From LMUY01 sp965199165 (lineage in GTDB: Bacteria; Pseudomonadota; Alphaproteobacteria; Acetobacterales; Acetobacteraceae): a DNA stretch of 64,000 nt. The stretch is from NCBI GenBank assembly GCA_965199165.1, contig OZ240681.1, positions 5,103,811 through 5,167,810 of the forward strand, written 5' to 3'. The notes under the pieces are model-generated. The model saw only the letters and a list, made by a program, of their open reading frames with translations. It was not told the DNA's origin and did no database searches. The position numbers were made by a program, and so were the translations under genes. Below are positions 9,409 through 18,370 of this stretch, piece by piece; position 1 is the first letter of the stretch, and each line of letters opens with the position of its first letter.

Positions 9409-9849
9409 CTACCGCACGTAGACGCGAACCTCATTGGCGGGCAGGTCCGGCACCACCACCGCGCCGAGCGTGATCCGCTCGGACGGCACGCCGTCGCTCA
9501 TGATCGAGGTCGCGACCTCAACCGTGTCCGGCGTCAGCCCGCGCGCCTCGGTGATCTGATGCAGCGGCGTACCCTGCTTTGGCACCGCCGACAGAACATC
9601 GAAGACCACGTCCGGCTTGAGCGCGCGAGCCGCCTGCACGGCGCCGGCCAGCGCCGAGACATAATCGGCAGGCCCGGCCGCCGCCGCGATCGTCACCAGA
9701 GGCACCCGGCCGCTCTGCGCCTCCGTCATCTGCACGGTTGCCACATCCGGGCGTTGGGGGGCGGACGCCACCAGCCCGGCGCCCGGCACGGTACAGCCCG
9801 CCAACAGCCATGAACCGGCGACAGCCGACGCAACGGACAAAGCTCGCAT
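9409..9849 (-). CDS. Small lipoprotein of unknown function
   Basis: 146 residues with a signal peptide ending in lipobox LLAGC and therefore likely to be membrane-anchored. The mature part contains a short alpha/beta region (ARALKPDVVFDVLSAVP) and ends in VPDLPANEVRVYVR. I do not recognise a catalytic motif. The start codon overlaps the gmk stop by one base (TGATG), so it is translationally coupled as third gene of the yicC-gmk operon. Confidence 0.8.
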   Translation of the reverse strand: MRALSVASAVAGSWLLAGCTVPGAGLVASAPQRPDVATVQMTEAQSGRVPLVTIAAAAGPADYVSALAGAVQAARALKPDVVFDVLSAVPKQGTPLHQITEARGLTPDTVEVATSIMSDGVPSERITLGAVVVPDLPANEVRVYVR

Positions 9850-10487
9850 CAGGCCACGGCCATGCGAGCGAACTGCCGCAGCCCGGTCTGACGGAAGGTC
9901 GCCAGCCGCGCCGCCCGCAGAACGGACCGCAGATCCTTCAAAGCATCCTCGAAGCGCTCATTCACCACGGCATAATCGAATTCGACGTAATGCTCCAACT
10001 CGCTTTCGGTGGAGGCCATCCGCCTCGCGATCTCGGCCTCGCTATCCTGGCCGCGCAGCCGCAGCCTCTCCTCCAAAGCCGCGAGCGACGGCGGCAGCAG
10101 GAACACGCCCACTACATCCTCGGGCATCGCCGCCCGCATCTGCCGGAAGCCCTGCCAGTCGATGGTGAAGATCATGTCCTGCCCGCGCTCCAAAGCGGCC
10201 TCGACCGGCGCACGCGGCGTGCCGTAGAGCGTCTCGCGCCCGAAGACATGCGCCCATTCCAGCAATCCGCCGGACACCCGCAGGGCCTCGAACTCCGCCG
10301 GCGTCCGGAAATAATAGTGCTTGCCTTCCACCTCGCCCGGGCGCGGCTTCCGCGTCGTTACGCTGATCGAAAGGCCGAGCTCCGGCTCCTCGACCCGCAG
10401 CGCCCGTGTCAGGCTGCTTTTTCCTGTGCCGGACGGCGCCGCGATGACGAGGCAAAGCCCGCGCCGTTCGACCGAGGCTCCCGTCAT
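9849..10487 (-). CDS. gmk: Guanylate kinase
   Basis: 212 residues. Converts GMP plus ATP to GDP plus ADP. The Walker A motif APSGTGKSS lies near residue 20, followed by the GMP-binding loop SVTTRKPRPGEVEGKHYYF and the lid segment RLRLRGQDSEAEIARRM. Start ATG 10487 overlaps the yicC stop (ATGA) and fits the family N-terminus; the longer frame to 10580 is overlap into yicC. The yicC-gmk pairing is widespread in bacteria. Confidence 0.96.
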   Translation of the reverse strand: MTGASVERRGLCLVIAAPSGTGKSSLTRALRVEEPELGLSISVTTRKPRPGEVEGKHYYFRTPAEFEALRVSGGLLEWAHVFGRETLYGTPRAPVEAALERGQDMIFTIDWQGFRQMRAAMPEDVVGVFLLPPSLAALEERLRLRGQDSEAEIARRMASTESELEHYVEFDYAVVNERFEDALKDLRSVLRAARLATFRQTGLRQFARMAVA

Positions 10488-11386
10488 TCGATATTCTGGA
10501 CCTGTTCGCGCAGCTGTTCGATCGCCGCTTTCAGGCTCAGGCCGATCGCGGTCAACGAGACCGAGGCCGACTTGCTGCATAACGTGTTCGCCTCTCGGTT
10601 GAATTCCTGCATCAGAAAATCAAGCTTCCGCCCCACCAGAACCGCCTCGGTCAGGAGAGCCCGCGCCGCGTTGACGTGGCTTGCCAGCCGATCCAGTTCT
10701 TCACGCACATCGGATCGGCTTGCCAGCAGCGCAACCTCCTGGGCAATCCGTTCCTCGGGCAGGGACAGGCCCTCGCCCACCAGAGCCCGCAGGTTCTCCA
10801 TCATCCGCTCCCGCTGGAGCCGGGGCTGATCCTCTGCGGCAGACGCCGCCTCTACGCGCAATTGGGCGATTTCGGCCAGCAGACCAGCCATGACCACTGC
10901 GAGACGCTCGCCTTCCTCAGCCCGGGCGCGTTCCGTGGCGGCCAAAGCCTCCGCGAAACCTTGCACCACCGCCTCCCTGAGCGCTGGCGAGAGCGCGGGT
11001 GGCCCCCCGTTCCCGCTCGGGGCCCGCAACACGCCGGGCAGTGCCAGCAGCAGCTCCGCCCGCGGCGGCGGCGCGCCGGGAATCTGGGCCGCAACCTCGA
11101 CCGCCAGGCGCAGCACCCGGGTCAACGCCTCAAGGTCCGGCGCCGCAGGCCCTTGATCCTCGGCACGCAGGGTCAGCGTGGCGTTCACGCTGCCGCGCCG
11201 GATTCGTTGCGATAGCGTGACGCGCAGCTCCGGTTCCACGGCATCCCAACCGGAGGGGAGCCGGAACCGCGGCTCCAGGCCCTTGCTGTTGACGCTGCGG
11301 ATCTCCCAAGCCCATGCCACGCCAGCGATATCCCCAGCCGCGCCGCCAAAGCCGGTCATCGACGCCGGAGAAAGGGGGTTTTTCAT
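10484..11386 (-). CDS. yicC: YicC family endoribonuclease-like protein
   Basis: 300 residues beginning with the family signature SMTGFGGAAG and WEIRSVNSKGLEPRFRLP, and ending in the conserved C-terminal domain EFNREANTLCSKSASVSLT. YicC proteins are RNA-acting enzymes implicated in small-RNA turnover. ATG 11386 has AGGA five bases upstream and matches the family start; the frame continues to 11464 without support. First gene of the yicC-gmk-lipoprotein operon, divergent from the SDR gene with 63 bp between them. Confidence 0.95.
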   Translation of the reverse strand: MKNPLSPASMTGFGGAAGDIAGVAWAWEIRSVNSKGLEPRFRLPSGWDAVEPELRVTLSQRIRRGSVNATLTLRAEDQGPAAPDLEALTRVLRLAVEVAAQIPGAPPPRAELLLALPGVLRAPSGNGGPPALSPALREAVVQGFAEALAATERARAEEGERLAVVMAGLLAEIAQLRVEAASAAEDQPRLQRERMMENLRALVGEGLSLPEERIAQEVALLASRSDVREELDRLASHVNAARALLTEAVLVGRKLDFLMQEFNREANTLCSKSASVSLTAIGLSLKAAIEQLREQVQNIE

Positions 11387-11449
11387 GTCGGTCCTTTTAG
11401 GGTGAAATCTGGTTTTGTGAAATGATCGCGGCGTGCTTAGTCGGGTGCG

Positions 11450-12223
11450 ATGATATTTAGGCATGTCTTGATTACCGGCGCGTCTTCAGGAATCGGCCGC
11501 GCCCTGGCGCTCGGGCTGGCCGGACCCGGCGTCACGCTCCATCTCGGCGGCCGGGATGATGGCCGGCTGCAGGCCGTCGCTGCCCAATGCCGGGCGCAGG
11601 GCGCGAGCGCCCATCCGCATGTCGTGCCGGTCACCGATGCGGCGGCGATGAGTGCCTGGATCGAGGGCGCCGGGCCGCTCGACCTCGTCATCGCCAATGC
11701 CGGCATCTCCGGCGGCACCGCCGGCACAGTCGAAAACGAGGCGCAGACCCGCGCGATCTTCGCGACCAACCTCGACGGCATGCTCAACACGGTGCTGCCC
11801 GCGATGGCGGTCATGGCGCTGCAGCCGTCGGACGCGGCAGGCGTGCGGGGGCGTATCGCCGTCGTCGCCTCCGTCGCCGCCTTCCTGCCGGGCCCGAGCG
11901 CGCCGGCCTACTGCGCCTCCAAGGCGGCCGCCGATTCCTGGGTTGTGGGAACGGCACCCTCGGCCAGAGCCCAGGGCATCCGCATGACCAGCCTCTGCCC
12001 GGGCTTCATCGAAACGCCGATGACGGCCGCGAACACCTTCCCCATGCCCGGGATCATGAGCGCGGATCGTGCCGCCGCCCTCATACTGAGGGCGATACGC
12101 CTCGATATGACCCGCTGCGCCTTCCCGGGCTGGATCGCGACCGGGGCACGTATCGCGGCCCTGCTGCCGGCGGAATGGCGGGAAGCCATCGCCAGGCGAT
12201 TCCCGGCAAAGAGCACCATGTAA
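11450..12223 (+). CDS. Short-chain dehydrogenase/reductase
   Basis: 257 residues of classical SDR fold: nucleotide-binding TGASSGIG near residue 9, NAG at about 85, a catalytic Ser region VASVAAF, the YCASK catalytic Tyr/Lys motif, and CPGFIETPMT. A weakly hydrophobic C-terminal extension, typical of SDRs that act near membranes, follows. Substrate unknown. Transcribed divergently from yicC and followed by a palindromic element. Confidence 0.88.
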   Translation: MIFRHVLITGASSGIGRALALGLAGPGVTLHLGGRDDGRLQAVAAQCRAQGASAHPHVVPVTDAAAMSAWIEGAGPLDLVIANAGISGGTAGTVENEAQTRAIFATNLDGMLNTVLPAMAVMALQPSDAAGVRGRIAVVASVAAFLPGPSAPAYCASKAAADSWVVGTAPSARAQGIRMTSLCPGFIETPMTAANTFPMPGIMSADRAAALILRAIRLDMTRCAFPGWIATGARIAALLPAEWREAIARRFPAKSTM

Positions 12224-12261
12224 GGAAGCGGTTCTTTCAGAAAAAGAACCGAAGAACTTCC
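12224..12261. repeat. Palindromic dispersed element, copy A
   Basis: Immediately after the SDR stop. Nested inverted repeats: outer GGAAG/CTTCC and inner CGGTTCTTT/AAAGAACCG around a short CAGAA loop. On the minus strand it aligns with the element at 38797-38838 over most of its length with one gap. It could form a transcription-terminating hairpin for the SDR gene, but its sharing with another site suggests a repeat family. Confidence 0.6.
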
Positions 12262-12278
12262 AACCCAGGACGTCCCGC

Positions 12279-13154
12279 ATGAACGCGCCGCCGATCGCCT
12301 ACGCCTTCTCCGTCATCCTCCTCATCGCCGCCGGGCTGATCGTGCACGCCACCCACGAGGCCCCGTTCGGCATCGTCCTCGCCGTCATCCTCGTGCTCGG
12401 CGCCATCACCATCCCCTCCTGGCTCAAAATGACGGACCAGTGGAACCGCGCCATCATCCTGCGTCTCGGGCGCTTCCGTGGCCTCGGCGGACCGGGGCTG
12501 TTCACGCTCATCCCGTTCCTCGAATCGATCGCGACCGTCATCGACGTCCGCATCCGCACCACGGAAATCCGCGCCGAGGAGGCGCTGACGCGGGACACGG
12601 TGTCCATCGCCATGGACGCCATCGTCTTCTGGCGCGTGGTGGACGCCCGCCGCGCGGCGACCGAGATCGAGCAGTACCGGCTGGCCGTGGAGCGCGTGGC
12701 GCAAACCAGCCTGCGGGAGACGATCGGCAGCCATGACCTCACGCAGCTGCTGTCCGACCGGCAAACGGCGGACGAAGAACTGCGCGAGACGATCAGCCGC
12801 AAGACCGTGATCTGGGGCGTGGAGATCACCTCGGTCGAGATCAAGGACATCGCCATCCCCACCTCGCTGCAGGATGCGATGAGCCGTCAGGCGCAGGCCG
12901 AGCGGGAGAAGCAGGCGCGCGAGACACTCGCCTCGGCCGAGATCGGCATTGCGATCAAGGTGCGCGAGGCGGCGCGCATCTATGCCGAGGACCCAGTCGC
13001 GCTTCAGCTCCGGCAGATGAACCTGGTCTACGAGATGAACAAGGATCGCGGCACCACGATCATCATCCCGAGCGAGATGGCGACGAGCCTGGGGTCGCTC
13101 GGGGTGGCGGCGTTTGCGAAGCAGGCCGGGAATGATAAACCCGCAGGCAAGTAG
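12279..13154 (+). CDS. SPFH/band-7 (stomatin/slipin) membrane protein
   Basis: 291 residues. Two hydrophobic segments near the N-terminus (AYAFSVILLIAAGLIV and FGIVLAVILVLGAITI) anchor the protein; then comes the band-7 domain with RAIILRLGRFRGLGGPGLFTLIPFLE and VEITSVEIKDIAIPTSLQDAMSRQAQAERE. A helical tail with AEIGIAIKVREAARIY follows. Slipins form oligomeric scaffolds in inner-membrane microdomains. A membrane NfeD partner gene, often adjacent, is absent here. ATG 12279 follows the palindromic element; the downstream gene is xylA, with a 25-bp gap. Confidence 0.92.
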   Translation: MNAPPIAYAFSVILLIAAGLIVHATHEAPFGIVLAVILVLGAITIPSWLKMTDQWNRAIILRLGRFRGLGGPGLFTLIPFLESIATVIDVRIRTTEIRAEEALTRDTVSIAMDAIVFWRVVDARRAATEIEQYRLAVERVAQTSLRETIGSHDLTQLLSDRQTADEELRETISRKTVIWGVEITSVEIKDIAIPTSLQDAMSRQAQAEREKQARETLASAEIGIAIKVREAARIYAEDPVALQLRQMNLVYEMNKDRGTTIIIPSEMATSLGSLGVAAFAKQAGNDKPAGK

Positions 13155-13179
13155 AACACGCTGATCAGGGACGATACGC

Positions 13180-14502
13180 ATGGCAACGACACCCCGCTTC
13201 TTCACCCAGGAAGCGCCGATCCAGTTCGAGGGCCGGGAAAGCCGCAATCCACTCGCCTTCCGCTGGTACGACCGCGACCGCGTGGTTCTGGGCAAGACGA
13301 TGGAGCAGCAGCTGCGCTTCGCCGTGGCCTACTGGCACTCGCTTGCATGGCCCGGCGGCGACCCCTTCGGCGGCGAGACCTTCCTGCGCCCCTGGATGCA
13401 TGGCTCGGACGAGATGGCGCTGGCCCGGCACAAGGCCGAGGTCGGCTTCGACCTGTTCCGCCTGCTCGACGTGCCCTTCTTCTGCTTCCATGACCGCGAC
13501 GTGGCGCCCGAAGGCGCAACGCTCGCCGAGAGCAACCGCAACCTCGACGTGATCGCCGACCTCTTCGCCGAGAAGATGGCGCGCGAGAAGGTCAAGCTGC
13601 TCTGGGGCACGGCGAACCTGTTCTCCAACCGCCGCTTCATGGCGGGCGCGGCAACCAACCCCGACCCCGACGTGTTCATCTACAGCGCGGGTCAGGTGAA
13701 GCATGCCCTGGAGACGACGCACCGGCTCGACGGCGCCAACTACGTGCTGTGGGGCGGCCGTGAAGGCTACGAGACGCTGCTCAATACCGATCTGGGCCAG
13801 GAGCTGGATCAGCTTGGCCGCTTCGTGAACCTCGTGGTGGAGCACAAGCACAAGATCGGCTTCAAGGGCGCGATCCTGCTGGAGCCGAAGCCGCAGGAGC
13901 CGACCAAGCATCAATATGATTTCGACGTGGCCACCGTCTACGGCTTCCTGAAGCGCTACGGGCTGGAGAAGGAAGTTCAGGTCAATATCGAGGACAATCA
14001 CGCGACCCTCGCCGGCCATACCTACGAGCATGAGATCGCGCTCGCGGTGGCTCTGGGCATTTTCGGTTCGCTGGACGTGAACCGCGGTGACCGGCAGTCA
14101 GGCTGGGACACGGACCAGTTCCCGAACGACCCGACCTCGATGGCGCTCGGCTTCTACCACCTGCTCCAGGCGGGCGGGTTCACGACCGGCGGCTGCAACT
14201 TCGACGCCAAGGTGCGCCGGCAGTCGCTGGACCCGGACGATCTGCTCATCGCCCATGTCGGCGGCATGGATGTATGCGCGCGGGCGCTGCTGATGGCCGC
14301 CGAGATGATCGAGGACGGCGTGCTGCCGGGCCTCGTCGCCGACCGCTATGCGGGCTGGAAGACGCCGGAAAACCAGGCGATCCTGAAGGGCGAGCGCAGT
14401 CTGGACGATCTGGCGGCGCTTGTAGCCCAGAAGGAGATCAACCCCTCGCCGCGTTCGGGCCGGCAGGAATACCTGGAAAACCTCGTCAACCGGTATCTGT
14501 GA
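13180..14502 (+). CDS. xylA: Xylose isomerase
   Basis: 440 residues, the usual length for the class II enzyme. Interconverts D-xylose and D-xylulose (and glucose/fructose). Visible motifs: catalytic His/Asp in FFCFHDRDVAPEG, metal and substrate residues in EPKPQEPTKHQYD, VNIEDNHATLAGHTYEHE and WDTDQFPND. The gene begins with an ATG 25 bp after the SPFH stop. No xylulokinase, xylose transporter or XylR regulator lies in the window, so it is either part of a dispersed pathway or a housekeeping sugar isomerase. Confidence 0.97.
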   Translation: MATTPRFFTQEAPIQFEGRESRNPLAFRWYDRDRVVLGKTMEQQLRFAVAYWHSLAWPGGDPFGGETFLRPWMHGSDEMALARHKAEVGFDLFRLLDVPFFCFHDRDVAPEGATLAESNRNLDVIADLFAEKMAREKVKLLWGTANLFSNRRFMAGAATNPDPDVFIYSAGQVKHALETTHRLDGANYVLWGGREGYETLLNTDLGQELDQLGRFVNLVVEHKHKIGFKGAILLEPKPQEPTKHQYDFDVATVYGFLKRYGLEKEVQVNIEDNHATLAGHTYEHEIALAVALGIFGSLDVNRGDRQSGWDTDQFPNDPTSMALGFYHLLQAGGFTTGGCNFDAKVRRQSLDPDDLLIAHVGGMDVCARALLMAAEMIEDGVLPGLVADRYAGWKTPENQAILKGERSLDDLAALVAQKEINPSPRSGRQEYLENLVNRYL

Positions 14503-14521
14503 CCGCGCCGGTCGACGTGGC

Positions 14522-15220
14522 TCAGGCCGCGTCGACCATCACGATCTCGCTATCCTCGATCGCCGTGAGCCGCAGCGTCTCTTCCTCGGCCACGGCGACG
14601 CCGTCCCGAGCCTGTGCGCGGGCGCCGTTGACCTCAACCAGGCCGCTGGCAGGCACGAGGTAGGCGCGGCGATCGCGGCCTAGAGGATATTCTGCGCTTT
14701 GCCCCGCCTTGAGGGTAACGCCCAGGACGCGGGCGTCGCTGCGGATGCGCAACGCATCCGTGTCAGCCTCGAGCCCGCTCGCGAGCACCACGAACTTCCC
14801 GGCGCGATCCCCTTTCGGGAAGGCTTTCGCACCCCATTCGGGATTGCCGCCCTTGGCATTCGGCATGATCCAGATCTGGAAGATCGTGGTCGTGCCAGGC
14901 TCCATATTGTATTCCGCGTGGCGGATGCCGCTGCCGGCGCTCATCACCTGCACGTCCCCCGCCTCGGTGCGGCCCTTGTTGCCGAGGCTGTCGCCATGCG
15001 TGATAGCGCCCTGCCGGACGTAGGTGATGATCTCCATGTTCGCATGCGGATGAGCCGGAAAGCCGGAACCGGCTGCGATCTCGTCATCGTTCCAGACTCG
15101 CAGCGCGCCCCAGTTCATGCGCTCCTCATCGTGGTAGTCGGCAAAGGAGAAGTGATGGCGGGTGTTCAGCCAGCCGTGATTGCCGCCGCCTAACGATCTA
15201 TATGGCCGGATGTCGATCAT
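14522..15220 (-). CDS. Pirin family protein (YhhW-like)
   Basis: About 232 residues of bicupin fold. The N-terminal cupin has GWLNTRHHFSFADY and the metal-binding GFPAHPHANMEIITYV, with GDVQVMSAGSGIRHAEYN after it. E. coli YhhW is a metal-dependent quercetin 2,3-dioxygenase in vitro; the physiological role is unclear. ATG 15220 has GGGAG nine bases upstream. Convergent with xylA, 19 bp between stop codons. Confidence 0.92.
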   Translation of the reverse strand: MIDIRPYRSLGGGNHGWLNTRHHFSFADYHDEERMNWGALRVWNDDEIAAGSGFPAHPHANMEIITYVRQGAITHGDSLGNKGRTEAGDVQVMSAGSGIRHAEYNMEPGTTTIFQIWIMPNAKGGNPEWGAKAFPKGDRAGKFVVLASGLEADTDALRIRSDARVLGVTLKAGQSAEYPLGRDRRAYLVPASGLVEVNGARAQARDGVAVAEEETLRLTAIEDSEIVMVDAA

Positions 15221-15274
15221 TACGTGGTCTCCCCTGCGACCTAGCATCGCATTTCAGTTGCCGAACGACCAACA

Positions 15275-15304
15275 GAAAAAAGGCCGGTCTCGCGACCGGC
15301 CTTT
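15275..15304 (-). terminator. Rho-independent terminator of the repeat protein gene
   Basis: Read on the minus strand: 11-bp perfect stem (arms 15294-15304 and 15279-15289) with a 4-base loop, then a run of six T at 15280-15275. It lies 24 bp past the stop of the tandem-repeat protein and separates it from the pirin gene. Confidence 0.9.
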
Positions 15305-15327
15305 CCGTCATCCGCTAGTCTAGAAGG

Positions 15328-15804
15328 TTAGGAGAGGTAGGCCGGGCGCTGCTGCGGCGAGACCTGCTCGTTGCGGGCCAGATAGGCGGGGCGCTGCTGC
15401 GGCGAGACCTGCTCGTTGCGGGCCAGATAGGCCGGGCGCTGCTCGGGCGTGGACTGGCTGTCGCTACGGGCGAGGTAGGCCGGGCGCTGCTGCGGCGACA
15501 CGCTCTCGCTGCGGGCCAGATAAGCGGGCCGCTGCTCGGGCGTGGACTGGCTGTCGCTACGAGCGAGGTAGGCCGGACGGTGCTGCGGCGAAACGCTCTC
15601 GCTACGGGCGAGGTAGGCCGGGCGCTGCTGGGGCGACACGCTCTCGCTGCGGGCGAGGTAAGCCGGGCGCTGCTGCGGGGACACCTGCTCGTTGCGAGCC
15701 ATCTGGCCCTGAACGGCATGATGCACGATGGGCTCGGCCGCAACCGCTGCGCCCGTCAGGCCCAAAGAAACCGCTGCAACCGCCGCCATCAAAATATTCT
15801 TCAT
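15328..15804 (-). CDS. Secreted protein made of eight 15-16 residue tandem repeats
   Basis: About 158 residues. MKNILMAAVAAVSLGLTGAAVAA is a signal peptide with an AXA cleavage site. After a short linker the whole mature protein is eight head-to-tail units of the form AR(S/N)E(S/Q)VSPQQRPAYL, two of them one residue longer (SDSQSTPEQ). ATG 15804 has GGAGA five bases upstream. Units alternate in type, so expansion has occurred by unequal exchange. I do not recognise the family. The repeats are polar and low-complexity, which suggests a disordered exported protein. A strong terminator follows. Confidence 0.8.
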   Translation of the reverse strand: MKNILMAAVAAVSLGLTGAAVAAEPIVHHAVQGQMARNEQVSPQQRPAYLARSESVSPQQRPAYLARSESVSPQHRPAYLARSDSQSTPEQRPAYLARSESVSPQQRPAYLARSDSQSTPEQRPAYLARNEQVSPQQRPAYLARNEQVSPQQRPAYLS

Positions 15805-15979
15805 GACACTCTCCACACTGGTGGCTGGTCGCCCTCTGGCGGTCAGCGCGGAAGCGAGGGTCGTTTAACCGTCGCGTTCTGTTGGCATTCTGATACGACC
15901 TCTCGCACTGCAACAGAACGTTGCCCCACGTCATTTGATCCATACGGAAATCGTTGTAATCCGATTGGAAGAAGCTCAC

Positions 15980-17062
15980 TTATGCGTGAGCGAGATGAAC
16001 CCTTGGCCTGATGACGGCTCCGCCAAGCATCGGTCGCGATACTCCGGTCGTCATCGGCAGGCTGAGTGGCAGCCCGCGCTGCACCCGCGCCGCCAGAAAG
16101 CCGAAGCACTGCGCCTCCAGCGCGTCGCCGTCCCAGCCGACGGCCCCGACCGGATGTACCGGCCCACCGAGCCCCGCGGCGAGCGCTGCCATGATGACCT
16201 TGTTGTGCCGCCCGCCCCCGGTGACCAGCCAGCGCAGCGGCCGCTCGGGCAGAGGACAGGACGCGACGGCCCGCGCGGTGAAAGCCGCGAGCGTCGCTGC
16301 GCCGTCCGCGGCCGAGACGCCGGCCAGATCGGCCATGACGCCATGGAAGGCCTGCCGGTCGAGCGACTTCGGCAAAGGCCGGGCGAAATAGGGCTGCATG
16401 AGCCAGCGCGCGATCAGAGCCTCCTGGATCTGGCCGGAACCTGCGAGCGCGCCATCGACATCGAAGGCCTGACCCGTGTGCCGCGCCACCCAGTCGTCGA
16501 GCAGCGCGTTCCCCGGGCCAGTGTCACAGGCGGCGATGGTGCCGTCGCTCCCCAGGAACGTCACGTTGGCGACGCCGCCTATGTTCAGCACCGCCAGAGG
16601 CTTCGGCAGCGCGCGGGCCAGCGCGGCATGGAACAGCGGCACCAGCGGCGCGCCCTCGCCGCCGGCAGCGACATCGGCCTCGCGGAAAGCGTAGGCGACA
16701 GGCGTCAGTGTCGCTTCGGCCAGAGCTTGCGCATCGCCGATCTGCCAGGTCCGACGGCGCGCAGGGTCGTGCAGGATCGTCTGGCCGTGAAAGCCGATGA
16801 GGTCGGCAGGCCGCCCGATGCGGCGGACAGCCTCGATATGGACCTCCGTCAGCCGCCGCGTGGCGTCCAGCAGATCCGGGTCATCGGCGCGAAGCCCCGA
16901 CGCCCGGTCCAGGATGCGGCGCAGATCGGCCCGCAGGCCTGTGTCATAGGGCAGCGTCAGGCTGGGGCCGAAGGCGCCGATCGCCTCGCCATCCGTCTCC
17001 AGCCAGGCGGCGTCCACCCCATCCAGCGAGGTGCCACTCATCAGCCCAATCACACGCAGCAT
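15980..17062 (-). CDS. anmK: Anhydro-N-acetylmuramic acid kinase
   Basis: 360 residues. Hydrolyses and phosphorylates 1,6-anhydro-MurNAc to MurNAc-6-phosphate in peptidoglycan recycling. The ATPase-fold start IGLMSGTSLDGVDAA is diagnostic; GFHGQTILHDP, LNIGGVANVTFLG, DTGPGNALLDDW and LVTGGGRHNKVIM follow in order. Divergent from tyrS with a 60-bp gap, an arrangement conserved in many alphaproteobacteria. Confidence 0.97.
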   Translation of the reverse strand: MLRVIGLMSGTSLDGVDAAWLETDGEAIGAFGPSLTLPYDTGLRADLRRILDRASGLRADDPDLLDATRRLTEVHIEAVRRIGRPADLIGFHGQTILHDPARRRTWQIGDAQALAEATLTPVAYAFREADVAAGGEGAPLVPLFHAALARALPKPLAVLNIGGVANVTFLGSDGTIAACDTGPGNALLDDWVARHTGQAFDVDGALAGSGQIQEALIARWLMQPYFARPLPKSLDRQAFHGVMADLAGVSAADGAATLAAFTARAVASCPLPERPLRWLVTGGGRHNKVIMAALAAGLGGPVHPVGAVGWDGDALEAQCFGFLAARVQRGLPLSLPMTTGVSRPMLGGAVIRPRVHLAHA

Positions 17063-17122
17063 TCCGCCATCCCCCCACCCGTGCTAGCCCAGCGCAGCGA
17101 ACGATACTTACGGACAGGCTCG

Positions 17123-18370
17123 ATGACGAAAAGCGGTTTCCTGACGGAGGCGAAGGCACGCGGCTTCGTGTTCCAATGCACGGACGAGACGGCGCTGGAC
17201 GAGGCGCTGCTGGCCGGCACCGTCAGCGGCTATATCGGCTTCGACCCGACCGCCGCCAGCCTGCATGTCGGCAGCATGGTGCAGATCATGATGCTGCGGC
17301 TGCTGCAGAAGCACGGCCACAAGCCGGTGGCGCTCCTCGGCGGCGGCACCTCCAAGATCGGCGACCCGTCCTTCCGCGAGGAAGCCCGCCAGCTGCTGAC
17401 GGACGCCCAAATTGCCGAGAACATCGCCGGCATCCGCCGCAATATCGAGCCGTTCCTGCGTTTCGGGGATGGCCCCTCGGACGCCATCATGGCCAACAAC
17501 GCCGACTGGCTCGACCGCCTCGGCTATATCGAGCTGCTGCGCGAGATCGGGCCACATTTCAGCATCAACCGCATGCTCAGCTTCGACAGCGTGAAGTCCC
17601 GGCTGGACCGCGAGCAGGGGCTGACCTTTCTCGAGTTCAACTACTCCATTCTGCAGAGCTACGACTTCCGCGAGTTGAACCGCCGCTATGGCGTCAACCT
17701 GCAGATGGGCGGGTCCGACCAGTGGGGCAACATCGTCTCGGGCGTCGATCTCGTCCGCCGCACCGACGCGAAGACCGTCTTCGGGCTGACGACACCGCTG
17801 CTGACCACGGCCTCGGGCGCCAAGATGGGCAAGACCGCGCGCGGCGCCGTCTGGCTGTCGGCCGAGCGCCTGTCGCCCTTCGACTACTGGCAGTTCTGGC
17901 GGAATACGGAGGACGCCGATGTCGGGCGCTTCCTGCGGCTGTTTACCGACCTGCCGCTGGAAGAGACTGCCCGGCTGGAAGCGCTCGGTGGCGCCGAGAT
18001 CAACGAGGCCAAGAAGATCCTGGCGACCGAGGCGACGACGCTCAACCATGGCGCCGAGGCCGCACGCGCCGCTGCCGAAACGGCGCGGCTCGCCTTCGAG
18101 GAGGGCGCCGCCGCCGACAGCCTGCCGAGCGTGACGCTGCCGGTGGAGGATTTGCAGGCCGGTATTCCGGCTTTCGCAATCCTCGTAGCGGCGGGTTTGG
18201 CGGCGACCAACGGCGAGGCGCGGCGGCTGATCCGGGGTGGCGGCGCGCGCCTCAACGACGTGCCCTTCACCGAGGAGGCGCAGATCGTGTCGCTCTCGGA
18301 TCTTCATGACGGGGCGCTGAAATTGTCCGCCGGGCGTAAGCAGCACCGGCTGGTGCGGGCAGGAAACTGA
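17123..18370 (+). CDS. tyrS: Tyrosyl-tRNA synthetase
   Basis: 415 residues, class I synthetase. The HIGH-equivalent is LHVGS in GFDPTAASLHVGS, the tyrosine pocket includes FNYSILQSYDF and MGGSDQWGNIVSG, and the KMSKS-equivalent is KMGKT. A C-terminal S4 RNA-binding domain (ARRLIRGGGARLNDVPF) completes the protein. Start ATG 17123 matches the family; the open frame upstream, antisense to anmK, is a shadow. Confidence 0.97.
   Translation: MTKSGFLTEAKARGFVFQCTDETALDEALLAGTVSGYIGFDPTAASLHVGSMVQIMMLRLLQKHGHKPVALLGGGTSKIGDPSFREEARQLLTDAQIAENIAGIRRNIEPFLRFGDGPSDAIMANNADWLDRLGYIELLREIGPHFSINRMLSFDSVKSRLDREQGLTFLEFNYSILQSYDFRELNRRYGVNLQMGGSDQWGNIVSGVDLVRRTDAKTVFGLTTPLLTTASGAKMGKTARGAVWLSAERLSPFDYWQFWRNTEDADVGRFLRLFTDLPLEETARLEALGGAEINEAKKILATEATTLNHGAEAARAAAETARLAFEEGAAADSLPSVTLPVEDLQAGIPAFAILVAAGLAATNGEARRLIRGGGARLNDVPFTEEAQIVSLSDLHDGALKLSAGRKQHRLVRAGN

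Noticed and set aside
15331..15702. Regular repeats at 45-48 bp spacing, resembling a CRISPR array
   Set aside because: The units are head-to-tail codons of a signal-peptide protein with no unique spacers; the frame stays open through all units.
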